A DNA stretch of 64,000 nt. Source: Janthinobacterium sp. 67. Its GTDB lineage: Bacteria > Pseudomonadota > Gammaproteobacteria > Burkholderiales > Burkholderiaceae_D. Where the stretch lies: positions 3,162,001 to 3,226,000 of the forward strand of contig NZ_PGES01000001.1 of the NCBI RefSeq assembly GCF_002797895.1, written 5' to 3'. Shown here piece by piece: positions 18,150 through 26,134 of the stretch. Under the pieces are notes generated by a model, which saw only the letters and a list, made by a program, of their open reading frames with translations, was not told the origin of the DNA and did not search any database. Every line of letters begins with the position of its first letter. The first letter of the stretch is position 1. A program made the translations under genes and the position numbers.

Positions 18150-18983
18150 TCATGCGCAGCGCGGCAAGGCCAGCGCCGCCAGTTGCGGATACAAACGGGG
18201 ACCGCCCACGAGGATGGGGTTGCCCTTTTCCAGGCCGTTATCGGCCAGGAAATCATTGCAGCGCCCGCCCGCTTCATTGACGAGCACGATGCCGGCCAGG
18301 CAATCCCAGGAATTAATGTGCGGCTCGAAATAGCCGATCAAACGCCCGGCCGCCACATAGGCGATCATCAAGGCGCCGGAACCGTTGCGGATGAACATGC
18401 CGCCCTCTTCCAGCACGTCGAGCAGGAAGGGCAGGAAAGTGCCGGTACCCACGCGGTGCGAAAAGCCCACGCCCAGCACGCCGCCCTGCAAGCTGGCCAC
18501 GTCGTTGACGCGCAGCCGCGTTTCGCCGGCCTTCCCCGCCACATGCGCGCCCTGCCCCTGGCAGGCGTGGAACAGCTCGTCCGCATTCGGGTCGTACACG
18601 GCGCCGATGGCGGGCTTGCCGTCGACCAGCACGCCAATCGACACGCACCAGGCCAGCATGCCGTTGACGAAACAGGCCGTGCCGTCGATGGGGTCGATGA
18701 CCCACACGCAGCGCGCATCGGAAGCCCCGCCGCCCCGCTCCTCGCCCACCACGGCGTCGGCCGGGAAACGCTCGGCAATCTGCGCGCGCAGGAAATCCTC
18801 CACCATGCGGTCGGCGATGCTGACCATGTCCTGCAAGCCCTTTTCCTCGATCACCAGTTCCGTGCGGCGCTGGAACATGCCCAGCGCAATCTCGCCCGCC
18901 TGGCGGATGATGTGCCGGGCGTAGGCATAGCGTTCCAGGGTCGCCGCGTCGGCCAGTACCGCTGCCTGTGTCATATCTGTCAT
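18150..18983 (-). CDS. Inositol-monophosphatase-family phosphatase
   Basis: A 277-aa Mg-dependent, Li-sensitive-type phosphatase. Motifs: GEE near residue 80 (AVVGEERGGG), DPIDGTACFVNG (about residues 95-106, metal ligands and the GT pair), and the C-terminal WDCLAGIVLVNEAGG (WDxxAG signature). Family members hydrolyse inositol monophosphate, PAP or histidinol phosphate. There is no signal peptide, so it acts in the cytoplasm. Start ATG 18983 follows GGAGG and overlaps the ATPase stop by ATGA. Being cotranscribed with an importer and the iol genes, it most likely turns imported inositol monophosphate into myo-inositol; this is an inference from context. Confidence 0.9.
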   Translation of the reverse strand: MTDMTQAAVLADAATLERYAYARHIIRQAGEIALGMFQRRTELVIEEKGLQDMVSIADRMVEDFLRAQIAERFPADAVVGEERGGGASDARCVWVIDPIDGTACFVNGMLAWCVSIGVLVDGKPAIGAVYDPNADELFHACQGQGAHVAGKAGETRLRVNDVASLQGGVLGVGFSHRVGTGTFLPFLLDVLEEGGMFIRNGSGALMIAYVAAGRLIGYFEPHINSWDCLAGIVLVNEAGGRCNDFLADNGLEKGNPILVGGPRLYPQLAALALPRCA

Positions 18984-20065
18984 GCTTGTCCTCCAATGAT
19001 GGCTGCGCCATGTTCGTGTACGGTCATGGCGACCGATGTGCCTTGCGTGAAAACCTGGCTCAAGTCGTGCGAGACGGCAAACAGTTCACCGACCGGCGTA
19101 TCGAGCGTGTATTGCATTTCGCGTCCCAGGTAGGTGGCGCGCGCCACGCGCACCACCATGGCGCTGTCGGGCTGCGCGGGCGACAGCAGGATTGCTTCCG
19201 GACGCACGGCGAAACTCGCTTCGCCGCTGCGCTGGCTGCGGCATGGCAGGCGCAGCCGCAGCTTGCCCATGACGCAGACGGCCTTGCCGTCGGCCACCGA
19301 TTCGATCACGCCATCGACGATGTTCGCGTTGCAGATGAAGTCGGCGACGAACTTGTCGGCCGGCGACTCGAACAGCTCGTGCGGCGTGCCTTTTTGCGCG
19401 ATCACTTGCCGGTTCATGACAATGATCTGGTCGGAAATGGCCAGCGCCTCTTCCTGGTCATGCGTGACGTACACGGCTGTGAGACCCAGCTTGACCTGGA
19501 TGTCGCGGATCTCGTCGCGCACGCGGCGGCGCAGTTTCGTGTCGAGGTTCGACAGCGGTTCGTCCAGCAGCAGCACCTTGGGCTGCAGCACCAGCGAACG
19601 GGCCACGGCCACCCGTTGCTGCTGGCCGCCCGACAGCTCGTTCGGGAAGCGCGCGGCAAAGTCGGCCAGGCCCACCAGGCGCAGGCTTTCCTGCGCCCGT
19701 TCCACGGCACGCGGCTTGGTCTCGCCCGAGACGGTGAGGCCGTAGCACACGTTGTCGAGCACCGTCATGTGCGGGAACAGCGCGTAGGACTGGAACACCA
19801 TGCTGACGTCGCGCTCGGCGGCGGAGGTCAAGGTGACGTCTTCGCCGGCCAGCAGGATGCGCCCGGCGCTGACGCGCTCCAGGCCCGCGATCAGCCGCAA
19901 GGTCGAGGTCTTGCCGCAGCCGCTGGGACCCAGCAGGGTGACCATGGTGCGCGGCGCGATCGTGAACGACACGTCGTTGACGGCCAGGGCCTTGCCGTAG
20001 CGCTTGGTGACCTGATCGAATTCCAGCGCGGCGACGGCCGTTTCTTGGGTAGTAAAGTGGTTCAT
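18980..20065 (-). CDS. ABC importer ATP-binding protein (AfuC/FbpC/PotA type)
   Basis: A 361-aa ATPase: Walker A GPSGCGKTST, signature LSGGQQQRVAVARSL, Walker B VLLLDEPLSNLD, switch His in YVTHDQEEAL, and a C-terminal TOBE-like part (about 240-361). Start ATG 20065 (MNHFTTQETAV) overlaps the permease stop by ATGA. Automatic annotation would call it ferric transport; the cluster and the binding protein argue for a phosphorylated sugar or inositol phosphate. Confidence 0.92.
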   Translation of the reverse strand: MNHFTTQETAVAALEFDQVTKRYGKALAVNDVSFTIAPRTMVTLLGPSGCGKTSTLRLIAGLERVSAGRILLAGEDVTLTSAAERDVSMVFQSYALFPHMTVLDNVCYGLTVSGETKPRAVERAQESLRLVGLADFAARFPNELSGGQQQRVAVARSLVLQPKVLLLDEPLSNLDTKLRRRVRDEIRDIQVKLGLTAVYVTHDQEEALAISDQIIVMNRQVIAQKGTPHELFESPADKFVADFICNANIVDGVIESVADGKAVCVMGKLRLRLPCRSQRSGEASFAVRPEAILLSPAQPDSAMVVRVARATYLGREMQYTLDTPVGELFAVSHDLSQVFTQGTSVAMTVHEHGAAIIGGQA

Positions 20066-22236
20066 GCGTAGCTCTTTTCCAGGTTGGGAACGGCGGCCGG
20101 CAGCGTTTTTTCGGCGCTGACGCGGCGAAGGCGGCGCTTGCCGACCAGCAAATGAATCAATTGGATGCACAGCAGGATGATGACGATCAGCACCGTGGCG
20201 TAGGCAATCGCCGTGCCGTAGTTACCGTTCGACACCAGGCCGATGATGTAGGACGTGGCCATGTCGTAATCGGCGCTGACAAGGAAGACGACGGCCGAGA
20301 TCGACGTGATCGAGCGCACGAAGCCATACACGAGGGCCGAGGCGATGGCCGGGCGCAGCAGCGGCAGGATGACCTTGCGCATGGTGGTCCAGCTGCTGGC
20401 GCCCAGGGTGATCGACGCCTCGTCCAGGCTGCCGTCGAGCTGGCGCATGGCGGCGATGCCCGTGCGCAATCCCATCGGCATGTTGCGGAAGACAAAGCAG
20501 AGGATCAAAATCGTGGCCGTGCCCGTCAACTCGATCGGCGCCGAGTTGAACGCGAGAATATAGCTGATGCCGATGACGGTGCCGGGAATGGCAAAGCTGA
20601 GCATGGTGCCGAACTCGAACGCGCTTTTCAGGGCGAATTGCTGGCGCACCAGCAGCCAGGCCGACAGGATGCCGACGAAGGCCGTCAACGGTGCGGCGAT
20701 GGCCGAAATCGTCAGGGTCGTAAACAGCGACGGCCAGGCCTGGCCCGTCCAATGCCAGCCGGAAGCGCCCGCCGTGATGCCGAAGGCGTCGATGTAATGG
20801 CGCAAGGTAAAGGCGTTGTCCTGGCCCCAGTTATTCACGAAGCCGCCCGCCACCACCGTGCCGTAGATCAGGGCCGTGAAGGCGAACCATGGCAGGGCGA
20901 TGGTCCACAAGGTGGTTTTCAGGCGCGGGTTGAGCGAGGCGTGGCCGCCATGGTCGGCCTTGCCCGTCACCGTCACATACGATTTCTTGCCCAGCCACAG
21001 GTTCTGGATGAAGAAGGCGCCCACGGCAAAGGTCAGCAGCACGATGGCCAAGGTCGCCGCGCGGCCCTGGTCGTTCGAGGCGCCCACCACGGAAAAGAAG
21101 ATTTCCGTCGACAGCACGTGGAAGTTGCCGCCCAAGACCATCGGGTTGCCGAAGTCGGCCATGCTTTCGATAAAGCACAGCAGGAAGGCATTGGCGATGC
21201 CGGGACGCATCAGCGGCAGCGACACCTTGACGAAGGTTTGCCAGCTGCTGGCGCCCAGGGTGCCCGACGCTTCTTCCAGCGAGGGGCTGACGCCTTCGAC
21301 GACGCCGATCAATGTCATGAAGGCGATCGGCGCGAAGGCCAGCATCTGCGATAGCCACACGCCCGTCATGCCGTACAGCCAGCGGCTTTGCTCGATGCCA
21401 AACAGCTCACCGACCAGGCCCGTGATGGCGCCGTTGCGGCCGAACAGCAGGATCAGGGCCAGGCCCAGCACGAAGGGCGGCGTGACGATCGGCAAGATGG
21501 TGATGGCGCGCATGGGACGTACCCAGCGGCCATTGGTGCGCGTCACCAGCAGGGCGAAGACGAGGCCGAGGAAGGTGGCCGACACGCCCGTCAGCAAGGC
21601 CAGCGCCAGGGTATTCCAGGCCACGCCGCAGCGGCCGGGACCGGACACGCAATTGAGGCTCCAGATGCCAGGGTCGGCCAGGCGGCGCGCCAGGGCGGCG
21701 GCGCCCGTGCCGCCATCATCCATGGGCTGGCCGGCGCTGACGAGGATCAGCGCGACGGGGAACAGCACGAACAGGGAAATGAGGCAAATGATGAGGCCGA
21801 TCGCGCCGGCCACGAAGGCGTCGCCACGGCAGACGCCGCACGCGGCGGCGCCCGAGGTGAGGAGGAACAGCAGGCACAGCGCCAGCAGCAGCGCGCCGAA
21901 GCCCAGGCCCGTGCCAGCGGCCAGCGGTCCCCAGCCCAGCCACGCCAGCCACAGCAGGCCGGCGCCGCCGATGGCGATCTGGCCCAGACCCAGGGTCTTG
22001 CGGTGGGGATTGCCGGCCACCAGCGCGGCGCTGGCGGCGATCAGGGCGAAGAACACGCCCAGCGGCCAGGCGCCGAACGACAGCACGTGCAGCACGGCCG
22101 GCGCGCCACGTTCACTGAAGAACTGGCCGTCGCGCAGCCATTCGCCGGCGAACAGTCCCGCTTCCTGCTGCTGCCAGGGCAACAGGCACAACGCTGCCAG
22201 GGCAAGCAGCAGCCAGCCGTAAAATATCTTTTTCAT
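20062..22236 (-). CDS. ABC importer permease, two fused transmembrane halves (AfuB-like)
   Basis: A 724-aa inner-membrane protein with two homologous permease halves. Each has the EAA loop that docks the ATPase: EASGTLGASSWQTFVKVSLP in the first half and EASITLGASSWTTMRKVILP in the second. The N-terminal part (about 1-200) adds several extra hydrophobic helices before the first half. Fused permeases of this size occur in FbpB and AfuB. It follows the binding protein gene by 83 bases and overlaps the ATPase gene. Confidence 0.92.
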   Translation of the reverse strand: MKKIFYGWLLLALAALCLLPWQQQEAGLFAGEWLRDGQFFSERGAPAVLHVLSFGAWPLGVFFALIAASAALVAGNPHRKTLGLGQIAIGGAGLLWLAWLGWGPLAAGTGLGFGALLLALCLLFLLTSGAAACGVCRGDAFVAGAIGLIICLISLFVLFPVALILVSAGQPMDDGGTGAAALARRLADPGIWSLNCVSGPGRCGVAWNTLALALLTGVSATFLGLVFALLVTRTNGRWVRPMRAITILPIVTPPFVLGLALILLFGRNGAITGLVGELFGIEQSRWLYGMTGVWLSQMLAFAPIAFMTLIGVVEGVSPSLEEASGTLGASSWQTFVKVSLPLMRPGIANAFLLCFIESMADFGNPMVLGGNFHVLSTEIFFSVVGASNDQGRAATLAIVLLTFAVGAFFIQNLWLGKKSYVTVTGKADHGGHASLNPRLKTTLWTIALPWFAFTALIYGTVVAGGFVNNWGQDNAFTLRHYIDAFGITAGASGWHWTGQAWPSLFTTLTISAIAAPLTAFVGILSAWLLVRQQFALKSAFEFGTMLSFAIPGTVIGISYILAFNSAPIELTGTATILILCFVFRNMPMGLRTGIAAMRQLDGSLDEASITLGASSWTTMRKVILPLLRPAIASALVYGFVRSITSISAVVFLVSADYDMATSYIIGLVSNGNYGTAIAYATVLIVIILLCIQLIHLLVGKRRLRRVSAEKTLPAAVPNLEKSYA

Positions 22237-22319
22237 GAGGTCTCTATCCAGCTAAGTAGGCCCGCCGGCATGGCCGTTGCGGCATGCGGCAGGCTCGGTA
22301 CGATGACAGTCTTTACGCG

Positions 22320-23339
22320 TTAATTGCCGGCCGAGTAGATCTGCGTGGTCCACCGTTGCAGCAGGCGCTTGCGCGTGTCCGAGGCGCCATACTTGGCGAA
22401 GTCGTAGTTGATGGTCTTGATGTTTTCCAGGCGCGGCGAGGCGGCGGGAATCGTGGCGGCCGTGTTCGACGGAATCTGGAAGGCCAGCGCTTTGACGGCT
22501 TCGCTCTGCACGTCGGGACGCAGCGCGAATTCATAGAATTTTTTCGCCTGCTCCATGTTTTTCGCGCCCTTGACGATGCTCATCGAGCCGATCTCGTAAC
22601 CCGTGCCTTCGCAGGGCGGCAAGACTTTCACGGGAAAGCCGGCCACGGTGAGTTTCATCAGGTCATGCATGAAGCCGATGGCCACGCCCGCTTCGCCGCG
22701 GCCCACGTCCTCGCCGGGCGCCACGCCCGCGTTCGGATACTTGCTGACGTTCTGGCCCATCTTGGCAAGGAAATCGAACGCTTCCTCTTCCCCCATCAGC
22801 TGCACCACGGTGGCCAGCGCGTTGTAGGCGGCGCCCGAGGAGTTCGGGTTGGCCATCTCGATCTCGCCCTTGTAGGCGGGCTTGACGAGGTCTTTCCAGC
22901 ATTGGGGCGGCGGCAGGTTTTTCTTCTTCAGCACGTTTTCGTTGTAGGCCAGGCCCAGGATGCCGATGTAGATGCCGACGGTGCGGTACTTGGCCGTCTC
23001 GGCCTGCTTGAGCGCCCACGGCTGCAGCTTGGGCAGGGTGGGCGACTTGTATTCTTCCGTATAGCCTTCGGCGGCCGCTTGCAGGTGCGGATCGCCCGTG
23101 CCGCCCCACCAGATGTCCGATTTCGGGTTCGACGCTTCGGCGCGGATCTTCGCGTAGGCTTCACCCGCGCTCTTCCTGATCATCGATACCTTGATCTTGC
23201 TTTCCGCCTCGAAGCGGTTCTTCATCAGCTGACACCATTCCATGTCGGCCGAACACAGCACGGACAGGCGTTCCTCGGCGGCCATGGCCGTCATCGGCAG
23301 GGCCAGGCTTATAGCAATCGCAACATTGCGCATCTTCAT
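22320..23339 (-). CDS. Periplasmic substrate-binding protein, AfuA-like, of the putative inositol-phosphate importer
   Basis: A 339-aa binding protein with a Sec signal (SLALPMTAMA-AEERL). It resembles FbpA-type iron-binding proteins in fold, but the paired tyrosines that hold iron in FbpA are absent; the matching place reads VAIGFMHDLMKL. From memory, AfuA, a hexose-phosphate binder once called ferric, uses a His-Asp pair and a Glu there; here H225, D226 and E249 fit that pattern. So the ligand is more likely a phosphorylated polyol or sugar than iron. The start ATG 23339 has GGAG seven bases upstream. It is the first gene of the leftward unit behind a TTGACA promoter with operator. The exact ligand is inferred from the cluster. 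Confidence 0.88.
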   Translation of the reverse strand: MKMRNVAIAISLALPMTAMAAEERLSVLCSADMEWCQLMKNRFEAESKIKVSMIRKSAGEAYAKIRAEASNPKSDIWWGGTGDPHLQAAAEGYTEEYKSPTLPKLQPWALKQAETAKYRTVGIYIGILGLAYNENVLKKKNLPPPQCWKDLVKPAYKGEIEMANPNSSGAAYNALATVVQLMGEEEAFDFLAKMGQNVSKYPNAGVAPGEDVGRGEAGVAIGFMHDLMKLTVAGFPVKVLPPCEGTGYEIGSMSIVKGAKNMEQAKKFYEFALRPDVQSEAVKALAFQIPSNTAATIPAASPRLENIKTINYDFAKYGASDTRKRLLQRWTTQIYSAGN

Positions 23340-23439
23340 CGTCTCACTCCAAGTTTGTTGTCGTTGTGGTACTTCAGACCGCACCGCTATCTTGCGGTGT
23401 CACTGTCCCGGATGTGCTTTCCAGGGGTTTGCACTGCAT

Positions 23440-23453
23440 TGCACACGTGTGCA
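23440..23453. promoter_or_regulatory. Operator TGCACACGTGTGCA before the importer operon
   Basis: A perfect 14-bp palindrome identical to those at 3989 and 16902. On the minus strand it begins one base after the -10 box, so a bound repressor would block the importer-phosphatase-porin transcript. Confidence 0.82.
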
Positions 23454-23454
23454 C

Positions 23455-23484
23455 ACCTTACCACCAGCCGATTTTGACTGTCAA
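23455..23484 (-). promoter_or_regulatory. Promoter of the importer operon
   Basis: Reading leftward: TTGACA (23479-23484), 18-base spacer, TAAGGT (23455-23460). The perfect -35, the weaker -10 and the operator one base downstream copy the layout at 3946-4002. Confidence 0.7.
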
Positions 23485-23532
23485 CAAGAATCTCGGCAGG
23501 CGTGCGGCGTGGTGTTTTACCGACAAAAAAGG

Positions 23533-23853
23533 CTATGTCACCGTCAGGTGTGGGAATGCGCCCAATGTTGCTTTCAACAGCGTTTCGGGTGAGCGGATGC
23601 GCCTGGCATCGAGTATCCAGCGCCACCCCAGGTAGTTCGGCAGATAGCGCGTCGCCACGCCATGAAACGGCCCCAGCCATTGTCGCAATCGGCTGTGATA
23701 CGCGTTGACGTTCTGCACGTGGGCGGCGCCCTGCACGCGGATGCCGGCGCGCAAGTTGACGGCCTGGTGACTGATGCCCGCTTCCCGGGCAAAAGCCCGG
23801 TAGGCGGCATGGCCATCGGTAACCAGCAAGACATCCTTGTCGATGACAGAGCC
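23533..23853 (-). pseudogene. IS1595-family (ISXO2-like) transposase, C-terminal remnant
   Basis: The frame from 23853 to the TAG at 23533 (106 residues) reads VTDGHAAYRAFAREAGISHQ, then HVQNVNAYHSRLRQWL and FHGVATRYLPNYLGW. These are the second catalytic Asp region and the conserved C-terminal block of IS1595/ISXO2-type transposases. The N-terminal two thirds are missing: upstream the frame runs directly into the terminator and then the transporter gene. No terminal inverted repeats were recognised. It is a dead fragment marking an old insertion and deletion at the right border of the inositol locus. Confidence 0.8.
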
Positions 23854-23855
23854 AT

Positions 23856-23891
23856 AAAAAAAAAGCCGCCAGCTGGGCAGCTGGCGGCTTT
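23856..23891 (-). terminator. Rho-independent terminator of the MHS transporter gene
   Basis: A perfect 14-bp stem (23862-23875 with 23878-23891) is followed, on the minus strand, by nine T residues. It lies 25 bases after the transporter stop at 23916 and touches the transposase remnant. Confidence 0.9.
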
Positions 23892-23915
23892 CGTGGATTC
23901 TGCTGGCGCGGGCGT

Positions 23916-25202
23916 TTATTCCCACGCTTCCTTGCCCGTGCGTGGCTTGCCCACCATCAGCAGCGCGCCCAGGGTCAGCACGGCCGCCAGCGACAGGTAG
24001 TAGCCCACGTATTGCAGGCCGTAGTTGGTCGCCAGCCAGGTGGCGATGTACGGCGCCAGCGAGGCACCGAGGATGCCCGCCAGGTTGAACGTCAGCGAAG
24101 CGCCCGTATAGCGCACTTCGGGCGGGAACAGCTCGGACAACATCGTGCCCAGCGGTCCGTAGGTCATGCCCATCAGGCCCAGGCCGACGGCCATGAAGAC
24201 GGTCACTTCCCACGTCACGCCCGAGCCGAACATCGGCGCGAGCACGAGGCCGAAGATGGCGATGGCGACGGAGACCCAGATCAGGGTGGCGCGGCGGCCA
24301 CGGCGGTCAGCCAGCACGGCCGAGAATGGAATCGTCAGGGCAAAGAACAGCACGGCAAACAGCTGCACGACGAGGAATTCCTTGCGCGTGAAGCCCAGCT
24401 TGGTCGTGCCCCAGCTCAGCGCAAACACCGTCATCAGGTAGAACAGCACGAAGGTGGCCAGGGCGATGATGGTGCCCAGGAACAGCATGCGGCCATGCTG
24501 GCGGAACACGGTGGCGACGGGCAGCTTGACGACTTCGTTCTTGTCGATGACTTTCTGGAAGTCCGGCGTTTCCGTGATCTTCAGACGCACGTACAGGCCG
24601 ACGATGACCAGCAGCGCGCTGGCCAGGAACGGGATGCGCCAGCCGTAGCTGAAGAACTGCTCATCGGTCATGGTTTCGCTCAGCAGCAGGAAGATGCCGC
24701 CCGACAGGAAGAAGCCGATCGGCGCGCCCAGCTGCGGGAACATGCCGTACCAGGCGCGTTTGCCCGGTGGCGCGTTCTCGGTTGCCAGCAGCACCGCGCC
24801 GCCCCACTCGCCGCCCAGGCCCAGGCCCTGGCCGAAACGGCACAGCGCCAGCAGCAGCGGCGCCAGGGTGCCGATGGCGGCATACGTCGGCAGCAAGCCG
24901 ATGATGACGGTGGAAATACCCATGGTCAGCAAGGCTGCCACGAGGGTCGCCTTGCGGCCGATGCGGTCGCCGAAGTGGCCGAACACGGCCGAACCGATGG
25001 GGCGGGCGAAGAAGGCGATGGCGAACGTGGCCAGCGACTGCAGCACGGCGGCCGACGGGTCGCCGGCGGGGAAGAACAGTTTCGGGAACACCAGCACGGC
25101 GGCGGTGGCGTAGATATAAAAGTCGAAGAACTCGATGGTGGTGCCGATCAGGCTGGCGAACAGCACCGTGCCGGGGGAATTTTTCTTGGGGGGGGTGCTC
25201 AT
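23916..25202 (-). CDS. MHS-family major facilitator transporter
   Basis: A 428-aa 12-helix proton symporter of the metabolite:H+ symporter family. Signatures: GTTIEFFDFYIYATAAVLVF in helix 1, FARPIGSAVFGHFGDRIGRK (loop 2-3 motif) and GQGLGLGGEWGGAVLL. Relatives carry citrate, 2-oxoglutarate, proline, shikimate or aromatic acids; the substrate here is not determinable. It is a single-gene unit with its own terminator; a palindrome at 25324-25347, about 120 bases upstream, may be an operator. It is separated from the inositol operon by the transposase remnant, and no TGCACACGTGTGCA site precedes it. Confidence 0.88.
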   Translation of the reverse strand: MSTPPKKNSPGTVLFASLIGTTIEFFDFYIYATAAVLVFPKLFFPAGDPSAAVLQSLATFAIAFFARPIGSAVFGHFGDRIGRKATLVAALLTMGISTVIIGLLPTYAAIGTLAPLLLALCRFGQGLGLGGEWGGAVLLATENAPPGKRAWYGMFPQLGAPIGFFLSGGIFLLLSETMTDEQFFSYGWRIPFLASALLVIVGLYVRLKITETPDFQKVIDKNEVVKLPVATVFRQHGRMLFLGTIIALATFVLFYLMTVFALSWGTTKLGFTRKEFLVVQLFAVLFFALTIPFSAVLADRRGRRATLIWVSVAIAIFGLVLAPMFGSGVTWEVTVFMAVGLGLMGMTYGPLGTMLSELFPPEVRYTGASLTFNLAGILGASLAPYIATWLATNYGLQYVGYYLSLAAVLTLGALLMVGKPRTGKEAWE

Positions 25203-25323
25203 TTACTGCGCTCCTTGGGGAGGGTGTCTAAAGGCCATTCTCTGGATGTTTTTTCAGGCAGCAGCACAGCACGTTGTCTAGGCGCGCGGTTCACATATCA
25301 TAGCTGTGCTCGGACGTAATTGC

Positions 25324-25347
25324 TGCGAATTTGCTATTAAATTCGCA
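25324..25347. promoter_or_regulatory. Palindrome TGCGAATTT-N6-AAATTCGCA, candidate operator
   Basis: Nine-base perfect arms (25324-25332, 25339-25347) around GCTATT, about 120 bases upstream of the MHS transporter start. Size and AT content are those of a regulator site; no adjacent regulator gene is present, so the binder is unknown. Confidence 0.45.
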
Positions 25348-25718
25348 AACAAATTCCACGCCGCAACACGCCGTTGTTAACGGCAGACAACGGTGTACCA
25401 ACGCGCGCTAACGCGCCGCGATCAGTGCTGATTTAGAGAAACAACGGTCGTGCGCCATCCGGTTACCCGGGGCACGGCAGGAAAGGCGTCAGGGGATGGG
25501 CGACGTGTATCAAGCCCGGCGTATCGCCAGGCATTCCGTACCAGACCCGCGCGTCGGCATCGCGGCATCGGTCATTTGTGGTGAATCCTTGCCTGCGGCC
25601 CCTCCGGGTGGAGCGGGCCGGCGATCATCGCGCTGCATCACTCAGGATGCGGTTGATCTTGCTGTAAGCGGCTTATGATACGCGCAGTGGTGCGGTGCGG
25701 CAAGAAATGATGCAGTAC

Positions 25719-25784
25719 AAACCCCAACAGCAAGGACTGGGGTCGGACCCTCAGGGTCCGACCCCGGCATCTGCCGTTGGGTTT
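25719..25784. repeat. Long palindromic (REP-like) element
   Basis: The core has perfect 12-base arms GGGGTCGGACCC (25739-25750) and GGGTCCGACCCC (25754-25765) around TCA. Outer arms (25719-25732, 25772-25784) also pair imperfectly, giving a 66-base fold just after the thioredoxin-like gene on the minus strand. It resembles extragenic palindromes scattered in these genomes and could also act as a terminator. Confidence 0.6.
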
Positions 25785-25792
25785 AAAACGAC

Positions 25793-26116
25793 CTACGCAT
25801 CAATCAATGCAAAAGCCTGCTCGATCTCGCGACTGTCGAGCGGGCGCACGAGGCGCGCCACTTCCTGGCCATCTTTCAAAAAAACCAGGGTCGGCCACAG
25901 TTTCACCTTGAACGAACGCCCCAAGGCGCGGCCGGGGCCGTCTTCCACGCGGATATGCGGCACGCCGGGGTGCTGCGCAAACGCGGCGGCCAGCGGCGCC
26001 TGGGTGGCGCGACAGTGGCCGCACCAGCCCGTGCCAAACTCCAGCAGGGCCGGGCCCGTCAAGGCGTCGATCTCGGCGCGCGTCGGTTGTGCTACGCAAT
26101 ACGTGTCGTGCATCAT
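25793..26116 (-). CDS. Thioredoxin-family protein
   Basis: A 107-aa thioredoxin fold with active site WCGHC (FGTGWCGHCRATQAPL) and the cis-Pro region KLWPTLVFLKDGQEVARLV. CGHC is unlike the CGPC of thioredoxin 1 and is seen in more oxidising relatives. No signal peptide, so cytoplasmic. ATG 26116 has GGAG six bases before it; a second ATG follows at once. It lies 18 bases after the FAH-family gene and is probably cotranscribed with it. Confidence 0.88.
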   Translation of the reverse strand: MMHDTYCVAQPTRAEIDALTGPALLEFGTGWCGHCRATQAPLAAAFAQHPGVPHIRVEDGPGRALGRSFKVKLWPTLVFLKDGQEVARLVRPLDSREIEQAFALIDA

Positions 26117-26134
26117 GCCCGTCTCCTTGAGAAC

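Larger units (their letters stand above)
25203..25792. other. Gene-free stretch of 590 bases with palindromes
   Basis: No credible gene is seen; short open frames here lack ribosome sites and family character. It holds the upstream region of the MHS transporter with a dyad at 25324-25347, a 7-bp hairpin at 25371-25393 (arms CCGTTGT/ACAACGG) and a long hairpin at 25719-25784. Confidence 0.6.

Noticed and set aside
15882..19133. A 1083-codon plus-strand open frame across iolG, the porin and the phosphatase
   Set aside because: It is opposite three clear genes and its translation has the His/Arg/Ala-rich look of antisense frames; the real genes have motifs, starts and overlaps.
18980..23339. 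Ferric iron ABC importer (FbpABC)
   Set aside because: The iron-holding tyrosine pair is absent in the binding protein, and all neighbours concern inositol. Iron cannot be fully excluded without a binding test.
23533..24213. A continuous 226-codon frame as a full transposase
   Set aside because: Only the part up to 23853 matches a transposase; the rest is antisense to the transporter gene.
25496..25678. A 60-codon frame in the gene-free stretch
   Set aside because: No ribosome site, no family resemblance, and composition like random sequence.
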